From JAGREO01 sp020446285 (GTDB lineage Bacteria; Pseudomonadota; Alphaproteobacteria; Geminicoccales; Geminicoccaceae), in the NCBI GenBank assembly GCA_041398005.1, contig JAWKVP010000010.1:1-64000 (forward strand): 64,000 bases of DNA, given 5' to 3'. The notes beneath the pieces are model-generated. The model worked only from the letters and a program-made list of their open reading frames with translations, searched no databases and was not told the DNA's origin. The position numbers and the translations under genes were made by a program. How positions within the stretch are numbered: the stretch's first letter is position 1; each line of letters begins with the position of its first letter. Shown here piece by piece: positions 53,615 to 62,038 of this stretch.

Positions 53615-55336
53615 ATGACCGCGACAGAGACGCGAAGCCACCATCGCTGGCCGGTCCTGCAGGGCGTGCTGCCGGTCCGTGCCTCGCAGGTTCCGGGCGA
53701 AATCGCCGCCGGCATCACGCTTGCAGCACTGGCGATCCCCGAGGTGATGGGTTACACCGCGATTTCCGGAACACCCGTGGTCACGGGTCTCTATACCCTT
53801 CTCGTCCCGACGATCCTTTTTGCCCTCTTCGGCTCGTCACGACATCTTGTGGTCGGCGCCGATTCGGCGACGGCGGCCATCCTCGCCGCCGGCCTCGCGG
53901 GAATGGCCGCTGCCGGTTCCGACCAGTATCTGGCGCTGGCCTGTGTCCTGGCGCTGATGGCGGCCGGTTTTCTCTTCATCGCCCGCCTCGCCGATCTCGG
54001 CTTCATGGCGGATTTTCTCTCGCATACGGTGCTCACGGGATTTCTCACAGGTGTCGGAATCCAGGTCTCCCTGAACGGACTTTCCGGCATGCTCGGTCTC
54101 GAGGACGGCGGATACGGTTCCACCGGAACCGTCCGTCATGCCATCGACCGGATCGCCCATGCCGATCCCCCGACCCTGGTCATGGCCCTTGCGACCATTG
54201 CGATCATCATCGGTGCGCGACGCATCTCGCACAGGATACCGGGCGCGCTGATCGCCGTGGCCGGCACCATCGCACTCAGCCGGATGCTGGATCTCGACCG
54301 CTATCTCGAGGTGCTCGGCCCCGTTCCGGGCGGCCTGCCCGGATTCGCCCTGCCGGAGATCGACTGGAGCCTGGCGCTCGTGAGCCGGCTCGTCCCCGTC
54401 GCCTTTGCCATGTCCGTGGTCATTCTCGCCCAGAGTGCCGCCACCTCGCGCGCCTATGCCAACCGCTACAACGAGCCGTTCAGCGCGAATACCGATCTCC
54501 TCGCCCTGGGGCTCGCCAATGTCGGCGCCGGCCTCTCCGGCACCTTTGTCGTCAATGGCAGCCCGACCAAGACCCAGATGGTCGACAGCGCCGGCGGGCG
54601 CACCCAGCTCTCGCTGCTCGTGACCGCCTGCATCACTCTCCTGGTGCTGCTCTTCTTCACCGACCTTCTGGCATCCATGCCGAAGGCGGTACTCTCGGCG
54701 GTGGTCTTCCTGATCGGTATCGAGCTGATCGACATCAAGGGCATGACAAAGATCTTCCGGGAGCGGCGGGCGGAATTCCGGGTGGCGTCGATGACCGTCC
54801 TCATGGTGGTATTCATCGGCGTCGAACAGGGCATCATCCTTGCCGTCCTCATGTCGCTGGTCAGCCATACCCGGCACGGATACCGGCCGGGAAACGTCCT
54901 GCTCCGGCCCGGCGCCGGCGGCATCTGGCAGGCCCGGCCGGTGGCATCCGCTGCCCAGGCCGTGCCCGGCCTCGTCATCTACCGTTTCACCCACAGCATG
55001 TATTACGCCAATACCGGCACCCTGTCGCAGGAAGTGACGGCACTTGCCGGCAACGCCGATCCGCCACTCCGCTGGCTGTGCATCGAGGCATCCGCCGTCG
55101 ATGACGTGGATTTCTCGGCGGCCGAAACCCTGCGCTCGCTCCGCGACATGCTGCGGGAAAAGGGCATCCGTCTCGTCGTCACCCAATCCGTGCAGGATAT
55201 CAGCGCCGGCAGCCGTTCGCAGTTCATCGCCATCGTGGGCAGGGACCATTTCTTCGATACGCTCGCGGATGTCATGGAGGCCTTTCGCCGGGACCGGGAG
55301 CCCGCGCAAACGGACGGGGAGGCAGCAGGTGCCTGA
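53615..55336 (+). CDS. SulP family sulfate/anion transporter with STAS domain
   Basis: The 573-residue protein has a SulP signature early in the membrane domain (AGITLAALAIPEVMGYTAISG) and a long helical core to about residue 430, including NGSPTKTQMVDSAGGRTQ. A C-terminal STAS domain (about 440-555) has LCIEASAVDDVDFSAAETL. It probably imports sulfate (or bicarbonate), which would supply the sulfotransferase encoded just upstream. ATG 53615 follows GAGGA; earlier in-frame starts lie in non-typical sequence. Confidence 0.9.
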   Translation: MTATETRSHHRWPVLQGVLPVRASQVPGEIAAGITLAALAIPEVMGYTAISGTPVVTGLYTLLVPTILFALFGSSRHLVVGADSATAAILAAGLAGMAAAGSDQYLALACVLALMAAGFLFIARLADLGFMADFLSHTVLTGFLTGVGIQVSLNGLSGMLGLEDGGYGSTGTVRHAIDRIAHADPPTLVMALATIAIIIGARRISHRIPGALIAVAGTIALSRMLDLDRYLEVLGPVPGGLPGFALPEIDWSLALVSRLVPVAFAMSVVILAQSAATSRAYANRYNEPFSANTDLLALGLANVGAGLSGTFVVNGSPTKTQMVDSAGGRTQLSLLVTACITLLVLLFFTDLLASMPKAVLSAVVFLIGIELIDIKGMTKIFRERRAEFRVASMTVLMVVFIGVEQGIILAVLMSLVSHTRHGYRPGNVLLRPGAGGIWQARPVASAAQAVPGLVIYRFTHSMYYANTGTLSQEVTALAGNADPPLRWLCIEASAVDDVDFSAAETLRSLRDMLREKGIRLVVTQSVQDISAGSRSQFIAIVGRDHFFDTLADVMEAFRRDREPAQTDGEAAGA

Positions 55337-55366
55337 GAGCGTGTCGCTGACAGGGCGGCCTCCTCC

Positions 55367-56230
55367 TTGAACCTGCGCGCACTCCAAAGCCTCGTCGCGA
55401 TCGCCGAGGGCGGCTCCTTCCAGCAGGCGGCGCAACGGCTGGGACTGAGCCAGTCGGCCGTCAGCATGCAGATCAAGGCGCTCGAGGAACGGCTCGGGCG
55501 CATCCTCGTCGACCGGGCCTCGCGGCCGCTGCGGCTGAGCGAATGCGGTGAGGCGGTCCTGCGCGAGGCGCGCGCCATGCTCGAGGCACTTGCCCGCATC
55601 GAGGCACTTGCCGAAGGTACCGGCGATCTCGCCGGCACGCTTTTTCTGGGTGTCATCCCGACCGCCAGCACCACTCTTTTGCCCCAGGCGCTCAAGGCCC
55701 TCAAGACGGCCCATCCCCGGCTCGGCATCCGGGTGGAAAGCGGTCTCAGCGGCGAGCTCACGCAGAAACTCGCCCAGGGAACGCTCGATGCGGCGATCGT
55801 CACCGCCCCGCAGACCCCCGATCCGGCGTTCGCGCGGCATCTTCTGGTCGACGAACCGCTGGTGCTGATCGACCTTCCCGGGGAAGGCGATCCGATCGAT
55901 CTCGACACGGCCCGAGGCCGGCCGTTCATCCGCTTCAACCGGCGGGCCGGTGTCGGCGAGGTGATCGACCGGCTGTTGGGTCAGCTCGGAACCGACGTGG
56001 AAACGGCGATGGAACTCGATTCCATCGACGCCATCACCCGCATGGTCGCCGAAGGGCTGGGCATCGCCATCGTCCCGCGCTCGACCCTGTCGCCGGCGAT
56101 GGTCAGGAGACTGCGCATCCTGCCCATCGACCATCCCGCCGCAAGGCGACGGGTGGTGCTCCTGCACGAACCCGGCAGCCGCAAGGCACGGCTGATCGCA
56201 CCGCTGGTCACCGCACTTCAGAATTTCTGA
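55367..56230 (+). CDS. LysR family transcriptional regulator
   Basis: The 287-residue regulator has a winged helix-turn-helix at the extreme N-terminus (LQSLVAIAEGGSFQQAAQRLGLSQSAVS, spanning about residues 6-33) and a periplasmic-binding-type effector domain (about 90-285). The start is TTG 55367, giving the standard LysR N-terminus, though the ribosome-binding site is weak. It lies 30 bases after the SulP gene and 85 before an acyl-CoA dehydrogenase; either could be its target. Confidence 0.9.
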   Translation: MNLRALQSLVAIAEGGSFQQAAQRLGLSQSAVSMQIKALEERLGRILVDRASRPLRLSECGEAVLREARAMLEALARIEALAEGTGDLAGTLFLGVIPTASTTLLPQALKALKTAHPRLGIRVESGLSGELTQKLAQGTLDAAIVTAPQTPDPAFARHLLVDEPLVLIDLPGEGDPIDLDTARGRPFIRFNRRAGVGEVIDRLLGQLGTDVETAMELDSIDAITRMVAEGLGIAIVPRSTLSPAMVRRLRILPIDHPAARRRVVLLHEPGSRKARLIAPLVTALQNF

Positions 56231-56315
56231 AATTCTTCATCAACATTATGAACTTGTATCATACATCCGCGGGTTGATAACGTTCGCGTGATCTTGTGAA
56301 GCTTGCGGGAGAGGG

Positions 56316-57548
56316 ATGTTGGTCTGGCTGGATGCGGAAAAGGAAGCGCTTCGGGCACGCGCACGGGAACTCGCCGAAACGAGGGTCGCACCGCGCGCCG
56401 CCGAGATCGACCGCAGCGAACGCTATCCCTTCGACCATCTCGGCCATCTGCGCGAGGCCGGTTTTCTCGGCATCGCCCTTCCCCGTTCGCTCGGCGGCCA
56501 GGGCGGCGATTTTCTCGACTGCGTGCTGGTGATCGAGGAGATGGCCCGGGCCTGCGGCGTCACCGGACGGATCGCGGTGGAGACCAACATGGGTGCGATC
56601 TCGGCGATCATGGCCTATGGCGACGAGGCACAAAAGCGCATGGCCGCCAACCTCCTTCTGGCCGGCGACAAGCCGGCGATCTGCATCACCGAACCCGAGG
56701 CCGGCAGTGCGGCGAGCTGGATGACGACCCGCGCCGACAGGAAAGGTGGACGCTTCGTCCTCAATGGCAGGAAACACTGGATCACCGGCGGCGGCGTCTC
56801 GAAACTGCATCTGATCTTCGCGCGTGCCTTCGACGAGGAGGGAAGCGAACTCGGCATTGCCGGCTTCATCGCCGTTCGCGGCGAGGACAGGGGGCTCACT
56901 GTCGGCCGGCGCGAGCCGACCATGGGCCTGCGCGGGATCCCGGAGACCGAGATCATCTTCGAAAACCTCGAACTCGACGAAAGCCGGCTGCTCCTTCCCG
57001 AAGGCGACTACAGCGCCGGCTTCCGGCGATTGATGGAAGCCTATAACAGCCAGCGCACGGGTGCCGCGGCGGTGGCGCTCGGCATTGCCCAGGGCGCCCT
57101 CGACCATGCGGTGGCATTCATCAAGACGCGCCGCCAGTTCGGCCGTCCCGTCGCCGAGTTCCAGGGGCTGCAATGGATGGTCGCCGAGGCGACGACAAGG
57201 CTCGAGGGCGCGCGCGCACTGATCTGGAAGGCCGCCTCCTCCGCCGGCCGCGACGGCCGCCTCTTTCCCGACGCGCTCATGGCCGCACAGGCCAAGCTCG
57301 CCGCCGCCGAAGCGGCGATCGCTGTCACCAACGACGCCCTGCAGATGCTCGGTGCCGCCGGCTATTCGCGCAACAATCCGCTCGAGCGCATGGTTCGCGA
57401 CGCGCGCATGTTCACCATCGGCGGCGGCACCAGGGAGGTTCTGAGAAATCTCATCGCCGCGCGCACGCTCGGCATGTCCCTCCCCCAGACCCGCGACGGC
57501 TGGCTTGCCGTCGAGGAGCGCGAACGGGCCGCCAGCGCCGCCGCATGA
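56316..57548 (+). CDS. Acyl-CoA dehydrogenase family protein
   Basis: The 410-residue flavoenzyme has the three ACAD domains: N-terminal helices, a middle beta domain with CITEPEAGSAASWMTTRADR and GRKHWITGGG, and a C-terminal helical domain with RRQFGRPVAEFQG and LQMLGAAGYSRNNPLERMVR. In the loop where many members carry the catalytic Glu (EGTSE), it has GGGTREV, as in the subgroup that places its base elsewhere. Substrate is unknown. It follows the LysR gene and may be controlled by it. Confidence 0.9.
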   Translation: MLVWLDAEKEALRARARELAETRVAPRAAEIDRSERYPFDHLGHLREAGFLGIALPRSLGGQGGDFLDCVLVIEEMARACGVTGRIAVETNMGAISAIMAYGDEAQKRMAANLLLAGDKPAICITEPEAGSAASWMTTRADRKGGRFVLNGRKHWITGGGVSKLHLIFARAFDEEGSELGIAGFIAVRGEDRGLTVGRREPTMGLRGIPETEIIFENLELDESRLLLPEGDYSAGFRRLMEAYNSQRTGAAAVALGIAQGALDHAVAFIKTRRQFGRPVAEFQGLQWMVAEATTRLEGARALIWKAASSAGRDGRLFPDALMAAQAKLAAAEAAIAVTNDALQMLGAAGYSRNNPLERMVRDARMFTIGGGTREVLRNLIAARTLGMSLPQTRDGWLAVEERERAASAAA

Positions 57549-57618
57549 ACGAGGGAGCCCTGCATCACACAGGAGTCCGCATGTGGCTCAAATCTATCGC
57601 TTGATCATCACGGATACT

Positions 57619-58398
57619 CTACCCCTGCCAGCTGAACAGCAGCACGATCCAGAAGGCGAAGGCCAGTGCCGGGCCGAAGGGAACGGCAGCGGCGGAATCC
57701 AGTGAAACGCCGCGGCGAAAGGCGGTGGCAAGGCCGGCGAGCGCACCGATCAGGAGCACATGTGCCAGCGGCTCCGGCCCGAGCCAGGCGCCGGCCGCAC
57801 CCATCAGCTTGACATCGCCGAGCCCCAGCCCCTCGCGCCCGCGCAGACGCCTGTAGGTCTCGCGGACGAGGAAAAAGCCGCCGAAACCGGTGGCGGCACC
57901 GGCAAATGCCATCATCGCCGTCGGCCCCGGCCAGTCAGGCAGAAGATGTCCCGCCACGACCGCCAGGACGAGACCGCCCGCCAGAAGCGGCAGGGTGAGA
58001 CTGTCGGGCAGGATCATGTGCCGGAGATCGACGAGCGCCATCGCCAGCAGCATCCAGCCGGCGATGGCGACGGCAATGGCGGCCGGAACCGGCAACAGTG
58101 CCAGCGAGGCGAGGCCGGTCAGGCCGCTGACGAGTTCGACCACCGTGTAATGTCCGGGAACCCCGGCGCCGCAGTGGCGGCAGCGCCCCTTGAGCAGCAG
58201 CCAGCTCGCCACCGGCACGAGATCGGCCACGCCGAGCACCGTGCCGCAGGCCTCGCATCGCGAACGGTCACCGGCAAGCCCGGCGAGACGATCCGGCCAG
58301 CGATGGGCGAAATTGGCGATCAGACTGCCCATGCACAGCCCGAAGGCGAGGCCGGACAGGGCCTTGAACAGGACATCCGCGAGGGTCGCTGCGGTCAT
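57619..58398 (-). CDS. Prepilin peptidase (A24A; PilD/GspO-type)
   Basis: The 259-residue membrane enzyme cleaves and N-methylates prepilins. It shows two CxxC pairs (CEACG and CRHCG) of the methylase domain. The two catalytic aspartates lie in LVDLRHMILPDSLTLP and GLGLGDVKLMGA. Several helices are present. It probably serves the pilus-like machine at 28.7-34.6 kb, which lacks its own peptidase gene; no prepilin gene was found in the window. Confidence 0.93.
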   Translation of the reverse strand: MTAATLADVLFKALSGLAFGLCMGSLIANFAHRWPDRLAGLAGDRSRCEACGTVLGVADLVPVASWLLLKGRCRHCGAGVPGHYTVVELVSGLTGLASLALLPVPAAIAVAIAGWMLLAMALVDLRHMILPDSLTLPLLAGGLVLAVVAGHLLPDWPGPTAMMAFAGAATGFGGFFLVRETYRRLRGREGLGLGDVKLMGAAGAWLGPEPLAHVLLIGALAGLATAFRRGVSLDSAAAVPFGPALAFAFWIVLLFSWQG

Positions 58399-58664
58399 GG
58401 AACGAGGTCATCCGCTGGCTGGATCATCGCGACGATCCTGAAAGATCCGGAACAACGGCGCAACCACAGGTTTTGCAAATCACGGACGCAGACCACCGGC
58501 ACGAACGGCGATGCAGGGTAGCCGGAAGATTTTTCTCACATCCGGAGACACCCGCAGGCATTCCGTCAACACGCTGTTAACCGGGTTCACCTAGATTTCG
58601 CGCAAAGACCTTCTCCCGGCGGCCAGTCATCGCCGGAGCATCGCGAACAAGGAATTCCGAGCAC

Positions 58665-59051
58665 ATGATGACCCGTCGCCATATCATCCGGACCCTGATG
58701 ATCGGGCTTGCAAGCGCACCGGGCATCCTTGCCGCCCTGCCGGCAGCCCGGGCCGATGGTGTCCGCTCCACCCGGATCGACCGCCTGCGCGCGCTGCTGC
58801 TCCAGCCGCAACATGCGCGGGCGATCGGCACGGCAGCCCTGCGCAAGTCTCCGGCCGATCCGGCCAGTCTCGTCCACGCGCTCGTCAAGCGCCATCCGCC
58901 GCTGGCCGGCAACGCCCCGCTCGCCCGCCGGCGTGCAATGCTCGAGACGATCATCGCCGAGGATTTCGCCACCGGCCGCACCACCCTCGTCGATGGCTGG
59001 CTCCTGTCCCGCAGCGAAACCGAACTCTTCATGCTCGAAGCCCTGCACTGA
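58665..59051 (+). CDS. Small exported protein, possible Tat signal
   Basis: The 128-residue protein begins MMTRRHIIRTLMIGLASAPG, a twin-arginine-like leader ending around AARADG. The mature part (about 95 residues) is Ala/Arg/Leu-rich and helical, with no recognised family. Its last part (GRTTLVDGWLLSRSETELFMLEAL) resembles short exported alphaproteobacterial proteins, but I cannot name a function. It is monocistronic, with AAGGAA upstream. Confidence 0.6.
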   Translation: MMTRRHIIRTLMIGLASAPGILAALPAARADGVRSTRIDRLRALLLQPQHARAIGTAALRKSPADPASLVHALVKRHPPLAGNAPLARRRAMLETIIAEDFATGRTTLVDGWLLSRSETELFMLEALH

Positions 59052-59544
59052 CAGCCACCCGGCAACGCCCTCACAGCCGCAACGAATACGGATGAGGACC
59101 GGTCTGGATCGTGCCGGACCCGGCCATCGTGCCCCTCCCCACGCACCCATCCCGATCCGGCGAAACCGTCCGCACCTCTTCCGGTCCGGATGAGACGGCG
59201 ATAGCGGGCCGCAGCGCTGCGGCCCGCTATCCGATATCGAGACGTTTTCCGTTGTTTTTTTCGGTATCCCCGGACACCCGCCCTCTTGGCGTTTCCTTCC
59301 CGCATTGTGGCAATGGTCCTGCCATCCGCTTGTGACTTCCGCTCCCGTCTTCTTTTTTGCCGTTATTGTTATGAGGTCATCCGTGCTTCGTTTCGATGGC
59401 TATTGAGTAGCACGGAAACGTAACTTCTTTATTAAGCCCCGTTTTTATTTTTCAATTATTTGCTTTTGAATAAGATTATTTATTCATTTGTAGAATAATG
59501 ATCGAAATCATGTATCCATCGACTTGCATTCGCGCCCCCCTTGC
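59052..59544. other. Intergenic region with perfect palindrome and AT-rich stretch
   Basis: The 493 bases contain no supported gene. The left part is GC-rich and holds the palindrome at 59200-59231. From about 59340 to 59520 the sequence becomes very AT-rich (runs such as TTTTTATTTTTCAATTATT). There is no sign of transposase or terminal repeats. Confidence 0.55.
59200..59231. repeat. Perfect 32-bp palindrome
   Basis: Two 16-base arms (59200-59215 and 59216-59231) are exact reverse complements with no spacer. A T-rich stretch begins about 20 bases later on the plus strand, too far for a standard terminator. It might still act as a transcription end or a strong mRNA hairpin for the gene at 58665. 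Confidence 0.8.
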
Positions 59545-60372
59545 TCAGGATGGGTCCCGCCGCGAGCGCAGCCATTCGCGACCCTGAACCACAAGGAAGA
59601 GAGCAAGGGCGACGACGACGATGGTCGGTCCCGCGGCAGTATCCGCCCGGAACGAGACAAGAAGGCCGAGCGTGACGGCGAGCATGCCGGCAAGGGCGGC
59701 AAGGATCGCCATGCGCTCGGGCGTCGACGACAGCATGCGGGCCGCGGCGGCGGGAATGATCAGCATGGCGGTGATGAGAAGAATGCCGACGATCTTCATC
59801 GCCATGGCGACCGCAAGGGCCATCAGCATGACGAGAAAGAGCCTGAGCGCGAGAACCGGCGCACCCTCGGCGAACGCCAGCTCCTCGTGCAGGGTCACGA
59901 GCAGGAGCCGCTCCCAGGCCAGTGCCAGAAGGGCCAGAAGAAGGATCCCGCCGCTCCAGATGAAGACGAGATCGCGCACCGAGACCGCCAGCACGTCGCC
60001 GAACAGATAGCCCAGAAGATCGATACGCATATCCTCCATGAACCCCAGGGCGACGAGCCCCAGCGCCAGCGAGGAATGGGCGAGAATGCCAAGCAGCGTG
60101 TCGCCTGCCAGCCGCCTTTGCTGTTGCAGCAGGGTCAGCAGGAGCGCGACCGCCATGCCGGCCGCCGTCACCCCGATCAGCGGATCGAGATCGAACGCCG
60201 CGCCCAGCACCACGCCGAGAAGGGCGGCATGGGCGAGTGTGTCGCCGAAATAGGCCATCCGCCGCCAGACGACGAAGCAGCCGAGCGGTCCCGCCACCAG
60301 TGCGAGGCCGATCCCGGCCAGCCACGCCCGCACGAGAAAGTCCGGCAGGTCCGGCCACATGCCGTCGCTCAT
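59545..60372 (-). CDS. znuB: Zinc ABC transporter permease
   Basis: The 275-residue ABC-3 family permease has about eight helices. The early segment GCFVVWRRMAYFGDTLAHAALLGV is typical of ZnuB/metal permeases. It partners with the ATPase gene, which it overlaps by four bases (ATGA), and with ZnuA encoded divergently at 62039. Zinc rather than manganese or iron is inferred from the neighbouring Zur regulator. It is last in the operon. Confidence 0.92.
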   Translation of the reverse strand: MSDGMWPDLPDFLVRAWLAGIGLALVAGPLGCFVVWRRMAYFGDTLAHAALLGVVLGAAFDLDPLIGVTAAGMAVALLLTLLQQQRRLAGDTLLGILAHSSLALGLVALGFMEDMRIDLLGYLFGDVLAVSVRDLVFIWSGGILLLALLALAWERLLLVTLHEELAFAEGAPVLALRLFLVMLMALAVAMAMKIVGILLITAMLIIPAAAARMLSSTPERMAILAALAGMLAVTLGLLVSFRADTAAGPTIVVVALALFLVVQGREWLRSRRDPS

Positions 60373-61157
60373 GCGCTCCCTGCCCCGCCCGCATCGCTTC
60401 CCGCCGCCTCCCGCCCGACCACATGGCCGTGCAGATCATGGGCATGGTCGTGATGATGCTGGTAGACGCCGAGCGTCCGGGCAATGCGCCGGCCGAAGAG
60501 CGCCCGGTATTCCGGATGATCGCTCACCGCCTCCGGCCGGCCGGTGCAGCAGACATGACGGTTGAGGCAGACCACCCGGTCGGTTGCCGCCATCACCAGA
60601 TGCAGGTCATGGCTGACCAGCAGCACGGCGCAGCCATGTTCCCGCCGGACCCGGTCGATCAGCCGGAAGAACTCGCCCTGGCCGGCAAGGTCGACACCCT
60701 GTCCGGGTTCGTCCAGCACGAGAAGTCCCGGACGACGCAGGAGCGCCCTTGCCAGCAACACCCGCTGCAGCTCGCCGCCGGAAAGCTCCTGCATGGCACG
60801 GTCGTACAGATGCGCCACGCCGGCCTCGCCGAGGATGAGGCGGCAGCGTCCGGCATCGGTACGGTGCGCGAGCGAGAGAAAGCGCGCGACGGACATCGGC
60901 AGGGCCTGATCGACCTGCAGTTTCTGCGGCACATAACCGATGACGAGCCCCTTGCGCCGGATCACGCGGCCACGCGAGGGCGAGAGGATGCCGAGCACGA
61001 GACGGACGAGGGTCGACTTGCCGGCGCCGTTGGGACCGATGAGGCTGGTGATCTCGCCCGCCCCGAGCGCCAGATCGACATGATCGAGCACATGACGCCC
61101 GCCCAGATACACATGCGCGCCCTCGATACGCACAAGGGGCTGGTTTTCCTCCGGCAC
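60369..61157 (-). CDS. znuC: Zinc ABC transporter ATP-binding protein
   Basis: This ATPase has about 262 residues: Walker A GPNGAGKSTL, signature LSGGELQRVLLARALL, Walker B LLVLDEPGQGVD and switch His LLVSHDLH. The C-terminal tail is His-rich (YQHHHDHAHDLHGH), a common zinc-binding feature of ZnuC. The start is GTG 61157, preceded by GGAGAAGG, which gives the usual N-terminus. ATG 61220 is possible but adds 21 Arg-rich residues after a weak site. A tandem 64-bp hairpin repeat separates it from zur. Confidence 0.92.
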   Translation of the reverse strand: MPEENQPLVRIEGAHVYLGGRHVLDHVDLALGAGEITSLIGPNGAGKSTLVRLVLGILSPSRGRVIRRKGLVIGYVPQKLQVDQALPMSVARFLSLAHRTDAGRCRLILGEAGVAHLYDRAMQELSGGELQRVLLARALLRRPGLLVLDEPGQGVDLAGQGEFFRLIDRVRREHGCAVLLVSHDLHLVMAATDRVVCLNRHVCCTGRPEAVSDHPEYRALFGRRIARTLGVYQHHHDHAHDLHGHVVGREAAGSDAGGAGSA

Positions 61158-61241
61158 CGCCTTCTCCGATCCGTCCCTTCGCACGCAAGGAGCCCTCGCG
61201 ATCCTGGCGCTCAGGCGCATTCACTTCGTTCATTCACTCGA

Positions 61242-61369
61242 GCACCAGCTCCTTGTTCCTGCATCAATTTGTCCAGTCAGATCCGTATGGTCTGTCTGGA
61301 TCGATGCACCAGCTCCTTGTTTTTGCATCAATTTATCCAGACAGATCCGTATGATCTGACTGGATCGAT
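61242..61369 (-). repeat. Two tandem 64-bp units, each with a hairpin
   Basis: 61242-61305 and 61306-61369 are direct repeats with a handful of differences. Each contains an imperfect palindrome (TCCAG...CAGATC-CGTAT-GATCTG...CTGGA type, 12-base arms with one mismatch and an occasional wobble). The pair fills the gap between the zur stop and the znuC start. Confidence 0.9.
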
Positions 61370-61372
61370 GCT

Positions 61373-61882
61373 CTAGCGGCAGTCAAGACAGAGGCCCTGA
61401 ACCTCGAGAACGATGCCGTCGGCGAGGAATCCCACCGCGCGCGCGGTCTCCTGGATCTGCCGGCGCAACCCGTCATCCACCAGCTCCCGCGCGCTGCCGC
61501 AGGAACGGCAGATCAGGAGCTCCGCCGTATGCCGCCGTTCGTCGCCGCATTCATCTCCGTCGAGGCTGCAGGCGAGCCAGGCGTTGAGGCTGTGGACCTT
61601 GTGGATCAGCCGGGCCGAAGCGAGGAAATCGAGTGCGCGATAGACCGTCGGCGGTGCCGTCTTGCCACGTTCGCGGGCGAGTTCGGCGATGATGTCATAG
61701 GCGCCGACCGGCCGGCCGGCCGCGAGCACGATCTCCAGCACGCGGCGGCGCAACGGCGTCAGCGAGAGCCCCTGTCCGGCGCAATGCAGCTCCGCCGAAC
61801 GCAGCCCGCGCTCCTCGTCAGCCGAACGCAGTCCGCGTTCCTCGTCAGCGGCGCTTCCCTTCTGCATGTCCCGTCGCGCCAT
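61373..61882 (-). CDS. zur: Fur family zinc-uptake regulator
   Basis: The 169-residue Fur-type repressor has a winged helix (LTPLRRRVLEIVLAAGRPVGAY ... TVYRALDFL). The zinc-site residues are in the hinge/dimer domain (DECGDERRHTAELLICRSCG and a final CLDC), giving two CxxC pairs. The arrangement next to znuC, znuB and znuA, and a Zur-box-like palindrome in the divergent promoter region, argue for Zur rather than Fur. The N-terminus contains a duplicated nine-residue unit (ADEERGLRS) from a 27-bp tandem repeat. The ATG follows GAGAAGGAGAAGG. Confidence 0.92.
   Translation of the reverse strand: MARRDMQKGSAADEERGLRSADEERGLRSAELHCAGQGLSLTPLRRRVLEIVLAAGRPVGAYDIIAELARERGKTAPPTVYRALDFLASARLIHKVHSLNAWLACSLDGDECGDERRHTAELLICRSCGSARELVDDGLRRQIQETARAVGFLADGIVLEVQGLCLDCR
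61794..61847 (-). repeat. 27-bp tandem duplication inside zur
   Basis: Two 27-base units (61794-61820, 61821-61847) differ at two positions and duplicate nine residues of the Zur N-terminus in frame, ahead of the DNA-binding domain. Confidence 0.9.
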
Positions 61883-61951
61883 CCCGCCTTCTCCTTCTCC
61901 GTCGGGGCAGCCCTGTCCCGTGCAAACGGCGACTGGGGACTGCCGCTTGAC

Positions 61952-61972
61952 GCAATGTTATAATATACGACA
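61952..61972. promoter_or_regulatory. Candidate Zur box in zur/znuA divergent promoter
   Basis: TGTTATAATATACGA (61956-61970) is a near-palindrome matching the GTTATA-ATATAAC type of Zur site known in alphaproteobacteria. It sits 74 bases before the zur start and about 70 before znuA, suited to control both directions when zinc is plentiful. Confidence 0.7.
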
Positions 61973-62038
61973 AAAGACGCAACGAAACTCTCACCACACT
62001 GTCAAAACCCGCTTCGATATTCGAGGAGGACATCATCC

